Origin: Cruorifilaria tuberocauda
Taxonomy: Eukaryota > Nematoda > Chromadorea > Rhabditida > Onchocercidae
Direction of reading: 5' to 3'
Assembly (NCBI GenBank): GCA_013365365.1
Contig: JABVXU010000222.1
Location: forward strand, 1-64,000
DNA length: 64,000 nt
Shown: positions 38,804-50,641 of the stretch, in pieces
Position numbering within the stretch: position 1 is the first letter of the stretch
How the letters are laid out: the number at the start of each line of letters is the position of its first letter
Position numbers and translations under genes: made by a program
Notes under the pieces: generated by a model
Told to the model about the DNA's origin: nothing
Databases searched by the model: none
Seen by the model: the letters and a program-made list of their open reading frames with translations, nothing else

Positions 38804-39291
38804 ATGTGTCACATGAAATTGATTGCAATTTTTGTATTTTTGATTCTGAGTAAATTCCATGCAAAAAAAGTACCGATGAGCAAAGGGATGGAACAAGTGG
38901 CATTCAGATTCCAAATTCATTATCTATAAAAATTTTAATGAATAATAACAGGTGAAAACTGAAGGAATATCTCCCTTTTCCTTTAGATTCGTTATTTAAA
39001 TAAAGAAAAGATGGGGATTAATCTGTCACTGCTCAACGACTTCCTAAAGAAATACGATTATGGAGATACAAACGTAGCTGTAACACCAGGTGTAAGTTGT
39101 AATAACGAGAAGGAAATTTGTCAGTTGAAAAAACGGAATTAAATATTCAAATTGTAAAACATTCCGCTACTATCTATGAATCGGCTAAAAAAGAATTTGG
39201 CAAAGAAAATGCTCTTGTTCAGATCAGGAATTGCTCAACAAACTTTGAAAGTACATCATTTATCGATATGAACATGATTTACTTCTGTTAA
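38804..39291 (+). CDS. Small signal-peptide protein of unknown family
   Basis: Exons 38804-38896, 38987-39089 and 39125-39291 join in phase to 120 residues. A textbook TATTTTTCAG acceptor ends at 38790, 13 bases before the ATG, which supports a real 5' end. The product starts MCHMKLIAIFVFLILSKFHA, a clear signal peptide. It continues through RYLNKEKMGINLSLLNDFLK, a KYDYGDTNVAVTP segment and a TELNIQIVKHSATIY strand to a short C-terminus with few cysteines. The LLNDFLKKYD motif followed by a beta-like stretch faintly recalls the start of Cys-loop channel extracellular domains, but no Cys-loop or membrane helix follows. The second intron would be only 35 bases and the first donor (GTGGCA) is weak, so this may be a decayed or truncated gene. 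Confidence 0.45.
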
Positions 39292-40299
39292 ATTTGGACT
39301 GCTTTTTACTTAAAATCCAATTTGTCAAAGTTTTAAGACTTGTTGAAATTGGAAAGTCCACAACTTTTCTAAAATCACTCTCGTAACATGTACAAATAAC
39401 AGAGAGAAGTGGAAATGAAATTGTACCATCATACTGGCATTTCTCAACAGTCCTTCTGATGAGCTACTTTAATTTTATCAACGCTTCAGGATTCGATTTG
39501 TTTTATCATCAATGTTTTTATCAGCTGGAATAACAAAACTTTCTTATTCTACTATACTTTTTTCTCTGCATTAAACTTGCTGTTGTTTTTCAGTAAAATT
39601 TTTCATAGGAAGCGGAAATGACCACTTTTTTCTTTTTTTCTTTAAAACTTACTTGTAACAATTGGAAGTTTCATTTTTTAGCCTTATTTCTAAAGTCTTT
39701 TTTTTTTGAATAATGCAGAAGTTTAAATATCAAGAAATATAATGAAATGCCGTTTTTAGTGTTTGTATAAATAGACAATAGATAATCAGAAGTTCGCAGA
39801 ATTCCTATTTTTTGCTTTATTATTTTAGTGGAAAAATTAGCTATAGCTGAAGTAATAACTTGTTGAGCTGAAATACGAAAAGGAAGTGGATCGGCGATAC
39901 ATAAAAATGGAAAACTATTGCAGTAACAATTTATGAAATTTCAGGAAATAAAAGTGCAGGAATTTTTCAGACTTTGTGGCAAGAACTCTACAGATTTCAT
40001 ACAATGCGAGGCCGTGTAAATCCGTGCATCATTTGGATGGTTTTCGGTAAGATAAAATATAACATTGTCGGTGTTGGCTTTGTGGCTTATCAATCTTTTT
40101 GGAATTGTTTGTGATACGTCTATTAAAGATTTTTCGGAACATACAGCGTGGTATCAGGCGAACAGTTATTCATTAGATGCATTGATTCATTGGTTGTTAA
40201 ATTTCGACGTCTTAATCCATGAATTTAGAAATATTATGTCGTTTTCTCATCCTCACAGTTATCGTAACTCTAAGTTGTAGTTGGAAATCCACAGATACA
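39292..40299. other. Short intergenic gap before PGAP1
   Basis: No gene is supported here. An acceptor-donor bounded segment at 39970-40048 (TTTTTCAG before it, GTAAGA after it) could be an upstream non-coding or alternative first exon of PGAP1. The PGAP1 frame is also open upstream to an ATG at 40219, but the ATG at 40300 fits the family's N-terminal anchor better. Confidence 0.4.
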
Positions 40300-43200
40300 A
40301 TGAAGCTACATATGAAGAACCTGTTATTGTGGACTTTCATAGTGGTTACATTTCGTTTGTTATATATGACTGGAAACCGACCCTGGATGCGAACAAATCA
40401 GTGTGAAATGACTTACATGTATCGAATTATGAACTTTATGGTATGCATTTGCAATTTTCAAGACTAAATAGTTTTGTGAATTTGTAAGTAGTGAAAATAA
40501 TTTGTCATTATAGCGCATTGATATCAGTCTCACGAAGTTGAAGCATGATCAAACTGAAGATATAAGGTATTCGTTTTCGAATGATTTCAGTGGCTACTCG
40601 ACAATTTTGTATGGAGAAGGAGAATATGCTCGCAATTACATGTATAGTTTACTCTTTAAAAATACCGGTTTAATTATTAAGAAGTGCTCGAAAACATTTA
40701 ACAGCCATGTCTGGTTTGATTCCATTTTATCGCAGGAGAACCGAGCAAGTTAATGGACTTCCCATCATTTTTGTTCCTGGCAATGCGGGTTCTTCCAAAC
40801 AAGTGCGTTCTCTGGGGTCAGTACTCCATAATAAGACCGAAAGTAGGAACTTACCGTTCACATTCGATGTATTTGCCATTGATTTCAATGAGGTTTGTTT
40901 TAATTGATTCACTTCTGCTTTCAGAGCATTTGATTTATGCATTTCATAAAATAATAGTAGCAAATTAATGTTCTGTACGTCAGAGGGGAGAAGTCAAGTT
41001 TATTTTATAATTTAATTCCATTTATTTGAAATGCGCTAAACATTTTCGTGAAGGTTCTATAGTTTTAGGAATTGTCAGGCCTGTCAGGCATGTATTTGGA
41101 ACGGCAGATCAAGTATCTCGAGTTAGCGGTGAGACATATTTGGAGCATGTATTCACCCCCACCTCATGGCATTATATTTGTTGGTCATTCAATGGGTGGT
41201 ATTGTAATACGGTCTCTATTGCGTAGTATTGATTTCGATCCTAGACGGATTGCATTTATTGTAACTCTGGGGACACCACACAAAGATGCACGTACGTCTA
41301 TAAGCGATTATATTCTGCTGAAAAAAACGAGCTAATTAGTTTCATCTAATTAGTTTTTCATTTTGTTCTGATACGTTATTTTTTTACTTTCAACCCACAA
41401 CTTTTCAGCAATGGTTTTTGATTGGTATTTGAAGAACATCTATGATCGAATGCATGACAGTTGGAGGGAGCATGAAAAAAAATTAGGCAGTCTTTTGGTC
41501 TTATCAATTTCGGGTGGTTTAAAAGACCATCTTGTGCCAGAACATTTCACTCTCGATAATGGAATTCGCCATATTTCAACTACTGCTGTAGATCGCATTG
41601 AGCTAGAGACTGATCATCTTTGTATTGTTTGGTGTAACCAGTTGGTTAGGTTTGTCGTTTGCATATTCAATTATTGTAACTGATCATTAAAAAATAAGAG
41701 ATTAAATTCTGAACTAGATTGAATGTTAAAACCATTTCTAAACTGTTGTTTAGGTACATCTCGCGTCTGATGATCGAATATGCTTATAATCCAGCCTTGT
41801 TTCACGAACGTGCTGATGATGTTGTAAAGCAACTTTTTGATGCTGATGGGCTTCTCAGAGAACTAACGCCTATGAGAGTTGGTACAAGTACTGAGATTAT
41901 CGTCAGGAATGAATCAATTTTTGTAGGTATAGTAAATGTATACATATTTAGCTAATATATCCCTCGTGAGATAACTAATTATTGTCATCTGTACTTCATA
42001 TTTGTGGAATCCATTCAGTATTTTGTTTTCATGAAATTCGGTATCCTGTCCCTACATTGCTTGCCATTTCTGCTTCTGTGTGGCTTGTGATCATAACTTT
42101 AGTCCTGATCATTATAAAATTTTTAATGCCTGCTATACTAAGATTTCGTGAATCTTAATAATCATTCATGAACTCCTGAATTCAATCTTGTATAGTCTTA
42201 TTTCACCTCTCAGGTTAAAAATGATGATGAAGATCTGAAGGAAATAATCCTGTCATTTCCAAAGGATAGTTGGTTGTTCATCGAAAGAAGTAGTGAAAAC
42301 TCATTGCGGACATTATCTGGAAAACCCATTTATTCTTTGAACAGTTTGCAACAAACGTGGTACACACTCATTCATTCGAGTGTCGCAGAACGAGTTTCGG
42401 TACATCTGAAACCTGAGAAATTTTTCAAAGCTATTGCACTTCAAGAAAATCCAGCAAAGTTTAGTACTGTATGAAATCAAATTTTCATTATTTTAACTGG
42501 CAGGCACTTCGGAAATATTCATGGCATGAAGGTATAAAACTTCACTTTTTGTGGGTTCTATCAATTTTAAAAATTCATGTTAAAATTTGGCCCCAGAATT
42601 ACAACAAATATGAGATTTTCCGGCGTTTTCTTTTCAAGATAAGATTTAAACATGTTTCAGGTTGTGCATATTGGATTAGTGTCACTACTCAAAGGCTGTT
42701 TCACATTTTTATGGGAGGCCGATTTTGCAGGTCGTGAATCTGTTGTATTATTGCCAGTTTACTTTAAAACTCCAACTGTTGCGATTACTATATCACTGGA
42801 ATTGTTGGAATCATGCAGACATACAGATGGTTAGTTTCCGTCATCCTCCCAAATTTGCAAATAGTTATTCATGATTAATAGAACTTAAAAAGATGTCTTC
42901 TACTTTAATTTAGCCGCCGCTCAGTTTCTGAACTGATCAATGAATTTTGAATATTTCAAATTTAATCTTGCTTATTATCCCCTCTTTATCACTGTGGATT
43001 TCATATGATTTGTCAAATAATAACCTAGTTCATCTAAATTTAAAATTAGTTTGATTCAATAAAAAGTTGCAAAGATTATTGTAAGTTCAGTTTTTTAATA
43101 GAATGGTTCGCAAAAGTTGAGTTTCGAAGTCAGGATCTACGACGTATAAGCAGTCTTCGTGACAGTAAAGAACTTCAAATAATTGGATATTTACTTGATA

Positions 43201-45198
43201 GGGAGGAAACAAAAGCTGAAATATTTTTCATTTTAAATCGACGTTGCCGTTTCCATGCACACCTCGATATCAGTTATTTGGACACTCTGATTGTGGTATG
43301 TTTGTGTAATCGCGATTGCGCAAAGTTACAATTCATTTTGAGTTTTTTTTTGAAACTTTTTTGATTCACAGTCTTGAAATCCTCGTATGTGGCCAATATG
43401 AGCCATTTTTAAGGTAGATAGGTAAATACTGTTATTATAATCAAGTTTGTAAATTTTTCATTTTTTTTCATTATTTTTCATCTTTAAAATTTAAGATGCT
43501 TCGAATGTATGGATCGATTGTTCCTTACATGTTTAGTATATATATTCTCAGTGCACTATCGATTTGCACTTTAAGTGGTATGCCATTTTAAATTGTGTTG
43601 TGTTGTCATGATCAAGCAAAAATTCCGTTGTCGGAAAATGTCTTGTACGAAATATTACTGGGAAGAAAACTATCTCTACCACCATTTTCAGAGAAGTGTT
43701 ATTCGAATGTCCGAGAGTACAAAATAATATTCCTTACTTTGATTTGTCACATGTTCATCATTTACTGGAGTAATTTGTTAGTTTTTTTATAAATGAATTG
43801 GAAATTACTTGATTTATTGGAATAATAACTTACTTTTTCAGTACTATTGAGCACCTTTGTTAAAAAACATGAGGGAATCTTTATGTCTACCTAACCTTTG
43901 TAATATTTATAATATTTTCAGGGTTGATTGCTTTACCTTGTTGATCTCATCTTTACTGATTTCATATTTTACTTATATCCTTCAGAAACTAGTGAATTTA
44001 TTTATTCGACCAATGAAAAGCAGACATTCAAAAAGGTAGTTAAATACGATCTGTTAAATTAATGATTTTAATAAAACTTGCTGGATGTGTATATACATAT
44101 ATAAACTTATATTAAAATGTATATTGTATGATTGATCAAAAAATAATCTGTCGAATAATACAGTTAGATAAAAAATTAGGATCATGTAGCCATATAACGA
44201 TTTTTAAAACTCTTCTTTTTAATGCATTTCTACTTCTGTTTGGTCAAATTAACAACAGTAATACTTTGCTTCATCTTTCTACAGCTCATGCTTCGATTAA
44301 TTGCTGCTGATCTTTAAAATTACTTGATTAGCCAGTACAAGTCTCCCGTTTAATCCCTTTAGATAAAGAATTTAGATTTTTCTAGATTGAGAGTGATTTA
44401 TTTCTTACGGAAAGTTGCGGAGTTTATTGCAGATCTGTAGAATTCAGACGTAATTTCTTTAGTGAATTGGCACTTATTGCAACATCATTATTTATAAATT
44501 ATTCGTACAACGGTTTTTTTGCGCTTCTGATAATTGTTATCTCTAGTTTATTGGTAAGTTATATATTGTTGATTAGTCTTAGAACAAAATTTAATCGTGT
44601 TATTGCGATCTCGTAGTTCTAATTCTTTTAAAATTACTTTGAGTCAAAGATAAACTTTTTGATCATGTTTTAAATTTCCTAACTTTTAATGTTGTGCTGG
44701 AGACTTTCATTTCCTTTTCAGCAACTTCTGAAAACAGACAGTGTCAGTCTTTCCACTTTTTCCCAGCTAGTTCTCTTGGTAGTCCTTCATTTTTATGTTG
44801 TTTTGGTTTATGCACCATTTGGTATTTGTTCAATATGGAACTTAGTTACATATGGTTTATTTGCTGTTTATGAAGATCCAGCTCGCATTCCGACATACTG
44901 CATGCTTTTCTTGAAGTTTATTCAACTTTGGATGAGCAAAATCCACTTTTTTAGAGCAGTAGGTTTCTAAGTTATGATTTAAAAATTATTTTTGTTGATT
45001 AACTTTATTAAACCTAGTTTAATTTATAAAACTGTTTATTTACACTTGCAGCATTACATTTCTGTAGCTGTACTGTTGTACACTGCTCTTATCCAACCGT
45101 TTACTTGTATTGCGCAATTGGGATTTTCCTTTATCGTGGTAATTGGACTCAATTGGTTTGTGAATAAAGGCGAATTGAAATCAAAAAAGAAGTACTAG
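40300..45198 (+). CDS. pgap-1: GPI inositol-deacylase PGAP1
   Basis: PGAP1 is an ER membrane serine hydrolase that removes the acyl chain from the inositol of newly attached GPI anchors before ER exit. Exons: 40300-40440, 40514-40641, 40736-40892, 41069-41291, 41409-41649, 41754-41922, 42214-42468, 42661-42829, 43102-43295, 43496-43577, 43617-43776, 43922-44035, 44433-44553, 44722-44958 and 45052-45198, giving 845 residues (human 922). An N-terminal membrane anchor (about 5-20) leads to NQCEMTYMYR. The lipase core has PIIFVPGNAGSSKQVRSLGS, FAIDFNE, and GHSMGG with the nucleophile Ser near 183, followed by TLGTPHKDAP. ETDHLCIVWC is the typical DH motif near the end of the core. From about residue 560 the sequence is a run of hydrophobic helices, and the protein ends in a Lys-rich tail (GELKSKKKY) of ER-retention type. 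An acceptor at 43843 might mark a further small exon that I left out. Confidence 0.94.
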
Positions 45199-46818
45199 CT
45201 GGTACCAATGTTTTTGTGCAAAATTTGAAAAGATTCTGAACCTCTTAAATTATTCATTTAATTCATTAAGGAAGTTAACATTGTGTTTTCCATCAATAAG
45301 TTCATTAATTTGTTGCAGATTTGTGTGTAGAATGTTGTGTTTCGGATCGATCTCTAATTTTTTATGGGTAATATACAAATGGTCCTCTGGTTTACATTTC
45401 CTATTTATCGAATGTTTTTGTCTTACACCGTAAAAGCTTTGTCAACTGTGCAATAGCATGAAATTTTATCATTCATTACATATGTTAAACTTTTATTGTA
45501 TATGCTGAAATAACTTGAACTGTTACATTCCGATTTTTTATTCAAAGTCATCACTTTACTCACATTACTGATAATTTCTATGAAGATCTTATAAATAATG
45601 TAAGGAGTCACGCGGTATATCGTAGACCTGACCAAGATTTTGGAACTTACCAAATACGGATTTCTTCTACAGTCAATGAATAACGGTTAACCTGCTGAAG
45701 ACTTTGTGTCGGACAGTTATTCTAGGTTCGCGTATCATTATACTCATTTTATTTGATGACCAAACTTCCCCCGATTAAAATCTTGAATCATACGAATGGT
45801 TGCAAAAACCATTTCATGTTATTCAAACACTTACTGTGGAAGTAACCATCAAACAGTAGACTTCTCGAGGATCTTTCTGGAATTTGGCATTGAATATCAA
45901 TCTCAAGTACCTCTTAGCATCCTACTTGTCCATGAACAAATTTGTCATAAACAAAATGAGGTAGGCTCACATATCAAATCCGGATTTGATCTAAATAACG
46001 CCATAAGTAGTATTTATACTTAATGTCATTTGAACGTTTGATGGAAGTGAAAGCACAGAGTTCCACGTATCTAATATTCAGAGTGAAGTAGCTACATGTG
46101 TTACACGGGACGACGGTTTATTGTGGATAACAAAAATCCTCTTGAACAAGTATACGATATCCCGATAACATACATTTTTGTACATGAAGAGGACATATCA
46201 ATTGATCAGGTGTGAGCAGGCGAAAACCTAAATTTAATCATCTAAAACTTTATTAAGACCTTTTTCCTATTTGTATGTTACTTAAAAACTACGATTCAGT
46301 TGACTATGACCAATACCGACTGCTTTAATATCATTGTAAAAGATGACTGGGCGGACTCTTGTACGCGAGCAATGCGTATACACAAACTGGTTTAATTGAC
46401 TAAGAAGGAACTTCCTACTTTACGTATTTTGCGATTGCAAATACAGTGCTATACAAAATCCTGCTTGATCAAGAAAATCGGAATTGTTTGACTGAAGAAA
46501 AAATAAATTCTAACCGTCGCATTATAAAGCGGACGATGAATGACAAATGCCTATTTGAAAAACGTATGTACAATAAAGCTTGTCACAAAAGTAAAACACC
46601 TTTTTCAAAAAATCGGGAATAGACGAACAAGTTAAAAAATCGAGATGAAATTTGTGTACACAAAAATAAAAGAAAAAAGCACCGCGCAAATTCACAGAAA
46701 AGCTAAAACTTTAATTGTATTACTTAATCAAAAAGGGGGCAGGAAAGGAAAGAGTGTGAGAAGACGTAAGAAACAATATTATTTTCCTATGATTACATAT
46801 ATGGGAATTTTGCAAAAA
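45199..46818. other. Convergent intergenic region between PGAP1 and Unkempt
   Basis: The region contains the 3' ends of both genes. Several short open frames (45796-46021, about 46097-46210, 46645-46938) have partly protein-like composition, for example VHEQICHKQNEVG and NKNPLEQVYDIPITYIFVHE. They lie in different frames, are split by stops and match nothing I know. They may be an old decayed gene, but I cannot name it. Confidence 0.4.
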
Positions 46819-49800
46819 TCAACTACAGCAAAGGCGACAAGAAGGATTCCTAGAGTCAGCCCTTTTTTCGCGTCCACAACGTGCACATACTGGACCACCA
46901 CTTTCATTCTGAACATCGGTTTCAATCTACAAAAATAAATCTCGCAATAACACGGTAGAAGCAGATAACGATATTTCATTAATATCATTTAAAATGCTGG
47001 AGGTCAAAAAATTCACATAGATTGAGCAAGTTTCAATCGACTTATTTTCGTAGAATCAAAAACGTCAGATAATAATGCACTTTGTTCATCAATTATTGGC
47101 TACATGAAAACTTACCGGTACAAATAAATTGAATGATCCTAGAGATGAGAAATTTTGTAAAGAATCTATCGGTGACGGCGGTCGAATTGCTGTACTTACT
47201 CGCAATTCACGCTTGAGCAAATCAAGTTGTAACAATGCCTACAAAAGTGAAAAAAAAACAAATAAATGAATTTCCATTCCTCTTCTTTCCAAGTATTCTT
47301 CAACAAATAACAAAACTAAGACTAATTAAACCAGACTAACAATAACCTGGTCCCGTTCATATATCGCTTTCGACTTATCAACTTCTGCTTGTTCTGCAAG
47401 ACGACGATAATACTCAGCATCCTTTTTCCACGCTTCGCAGGCCTGACGTGCTTGTTTCAAACCTTCTTCCCATGCAGTTAATTTTTGATGATGGGCCACG
47501 AGTTCCTCACTTTTCCTCTTTAATTCTTTTTGCAACTCCTCCTTGCTCATTTCGTGTTGCGGTATAGATAAATCCGTTTTTAAAAGATCTACAAAGATCA
47601 AATAAATGCGTTGTTTGATACAGTCTTCACATCATTGCACTTATTTCGATCCCAATGCATTTGCCAAAAAATTTAAGAGAACAAATACTTGTAAGATGCT
47701 TTTCATACGGACACGGACATATCTAATATGCACATAAATTATACAAAACAGTGAGATATACCTGAACCTAACGATCCTGGCAATCCCATTAATCCTTTCA
47801 ACTGCGGCGCTGTCGAAGGTAAATCGAGAGTTAGTTTATTTTGCTGAAACAATGACTCGCCAAGAGAGGCTAAAGGTGGAGAGCCAAATGGAGAATTCGA
47901 ATTCGGAATTTGCATTGGCGAAGAACAGGACGTCATCGCTAAAAATAAAGCAATTATAATGGCATAATATTTAATATAACCAGTTTTGTCAAAACTAGCA
48001 TCATCAAATTTCAAAATTTTTAAGCAATAACAAAAAATGAGAACTTACGTTGATTGGTAAAAAAGTCAGGCAAGAACTTGTGTTCTTTCTGTTCGGATAT
48101 AGGAGACAGTGCATTGCCTGACAGTTCATCCAAAGAAAGTTCATCAATTGCTACTGGTAGCACACGCATTGGTGCATCTGATGCGGATCGCGCCATCGCA
48201 TTTAATGACGAGAAAGTGGGCAAAGATGATACTAAGGCTTCGTTAGCACTCGTTACCGAATATCCTTTAAAAAATTTTTTGCCTTCATTCTAATGACATA
48301 AAAGTCATTTATGGTATCGATTATTAACTGCAATCGAAAAATTTCTATTGAAAAGAGTGAAAAACTAGACTTAAAATACTTATAATGAGCTCTAGTAGAA
48401 TGAGGAATAGTTTCAGAGAGGATCCCACAAATATTGAAAAGCAAATTTACCTAAATCTAGCTGTCCCATATTTAATGAAGAAGTTCGTATACGACCGATA
48501 GCGCTATCGGCTACGCGCTGCGGCTAAAAAATGCCAAATAGATAAGTAAATTTGGTTCGAACATATTAGACTAGTGGTAAAGGACAGATATAGATAGCAA
48601 AATATAACTTGACAACTTGGAAATTAGAACTATTAGATATGACTTGCCGAAATCTGAACACGTTCAAATCCTGGAGCTTTCGGATAATTGCTCTGTGGTC
48701 CCTCATCGCCACCAGATGATGAAAGGGTCTTTCCTGGCGTTTGCCTCTGTTTTAGAACTGCCTAAAATCTCGCTTAGTCCCTTATTATTTGTCAAAATGG
48801 AGGAAATACATATTACAAAAAATTCTTACTGAATAGGTTGGTGTTGTGGCTGATGTTGCTGTTTGTATTATATGATTTTCTGAAATGATCATGGAAGAAT
48901 GCAACTGAATAAAGATTTAATTAAACAAGTGGGATCAAATCCATTTAAGAGGCAAAATTTTATTATCTTAACACTACCTGGTCGCGCAGTAGGAGAAGGA
49001 GCCGGTTCTGCGTTTCCTGAGCTGGTAGAACTGCTACTCTGCTTTGGCGGCATGGGTGTGTCAGAATTGTTACTAGGCCGATAATATGGAGCTCGTTGTA
49101 TATGTAACTCTGAATCGTGGTGCGCAAATGCACAAAAAACGGCACGAGGGCAATAACCATGATCAAGCATATCGTTACATTTAGTTGACTTGTATATTTC
49201 AGGGTGGAACTGCTGCTCGGTCCTTGTATGGCAATATCCACAATCGTCGCCATTTTCACACTGTTCTGGTTCTAACCATTCATCAGCTGACTTAGCTGTC
49301 GGACACGGGGTTGATCTTGAAACAGTTTGAGATAAACAGAATTGAAATAACACAACAATTACGTTTAGTATAACATCGCCATGAACTTAAAATTATTTTC
49401 AATAATTTCCATTGTTTGTAATAAAATAAGCGTGTTCTCACCTATATTTATGCACAGCCGGAGGTCTCCGACGATCTTTCGAGTTGTGATAAAATGGACA
49501 CGCATAACCTTGACGGCAAAGGCGCGCTGGTTTTTTGCACTGTTCGGTTTTATAGCACGACAAAACATGAACTTGGTCTATAAATAATTTAAGAGAGCAA
49601 ATTGCTGAATGCCTTGAAAATCGGAAGATTTTGCTATACAAGAAAAAATTGAAAATATATAACACATGAGAAAAAGCTCAATAATTCAGATTTAAAATAT
49701 ATTACCATGCCAAAGCGGATCCTCCACAACAAAACTAGTTCTTTCGCGATTTTCTGGATCTAATAAGGCGCCATTTTGACTTTCCTGAGAATCATGTACG

Positions 49801-50641
49801 GCTTGCCGAAGATCTTGAACACTGTGCGCAAACGCACAGTGGGGACCATTTTTCGCACAAATACCACGTGCATCCGTAGGATGTACACACATAGCCGTCT
49901 TATAATACCGTAAATGATACTTGCGTTCTACATCTCCCGCTACACGGTGTAAAAAACTACAACTGAAACACTAATCGTTCATTTATTCCATACTAGTGCA
50001 GTAGCATTGGTTTACTGTCCAAAATAGCATTTCTTGTATAACAATTGAAAAAATTCAATAAGTTAAATGATATTTTACAAGAATTCCTTAGGCGGACCTA
50101 TCTCCATCAGGACATATACCAGTGTTTTCGTCATATTTGTCACAATATACATCGGCTGAGTAGTTGAAAGTACCATCTGATCGCCTTAAGGGACGACGTC
50201 TTCGTTGATTAGCAAAATGCCAATTAAAACAAGTATAAGGACGATGCTGCTGGCACTGGTGCTGTTTAAAATGCGGACATGCTTCCACTCGAAAATCACG
50301 AAGATAACTAAAATAACTAAGGTTAACCAATGATATCAGATGATCTAAGCAGTACGGACAGCTTGAAAGACAACTAACCAGAAAATTCAATTGCTTCTAC
50401 CTCACATATTGTGCTTAAATTAAATTAAATGAAATCAGATGAAGTAAGGAAGAGTGAATGAATGACTAATTAAACACTTCCACTTCTACGTGTTCTTTAA
50501 CATGCAAAACTGAAAAGAAGATGAATAAAGTACGAACTTGATGATAAAACACGAACATGCAAAAATAGTAAGTGCTTACTGTAAGTGATTCGGTTTCTCG
50601 GAGCTGTTAAGTGTTGGGCGGACAACATCCATGGCCACCAT
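46819..50641 (-). CDS. unk: Unkempt, CCCH zinc-finger RNA-binding protein
   Basis: Unkempt binds UAG/U-rich elements in mRNA and lowers translation; it acts in neuronal morphology. Exons: 50641-50580, 50307-50098, 49962-49706, 49577-49442, 49315-48978, 48757-48660, 48523-48451, 48264-48049, 47938-47762, 47588-47347, 47238-47116 and 46926-46819, giving 679 residues. The first exon ends NSSEKPNHL, as in the family. Six CCCH-type fingers fill about residues 28-285: CPHFKQHQC...H; CDKYDENTGIC...; CVHPTDARGIC...CAFAH; CKKPARLCRQGYACPFYH; CPTAKSADEW...CGYCH; CNDMLDHGYCP...CAFAH. NQRRRRPLRRSDGTFNYS is a family signature. After a Ser/Pro-rich linker comes a coiled coil at about 523-600 (KEELQKELKRKSEELVAHHQ). 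The protein ends in CARCGREKRADSRNPSCRLC plus CS, far shorter than the C-terminal RING of fly and human Unkempt. The start could also be the in-frame ATG at 50632. Confidence 0.95.

Noticed and set aside
45796..46938. Series of partly protein-like frames between PGAP1 and Unkempt
   Set aside because: Frames change and stop repeatedly; no motif allows naming a parent gene, so they are noted only in the intergenic entry.
48889..49259. Minus-strand alternative frames within the Unkempt fifth exon
   Set aside because: The zinc-finger frame with correct splice phases accounts for this DNA; the other frames are shadows.
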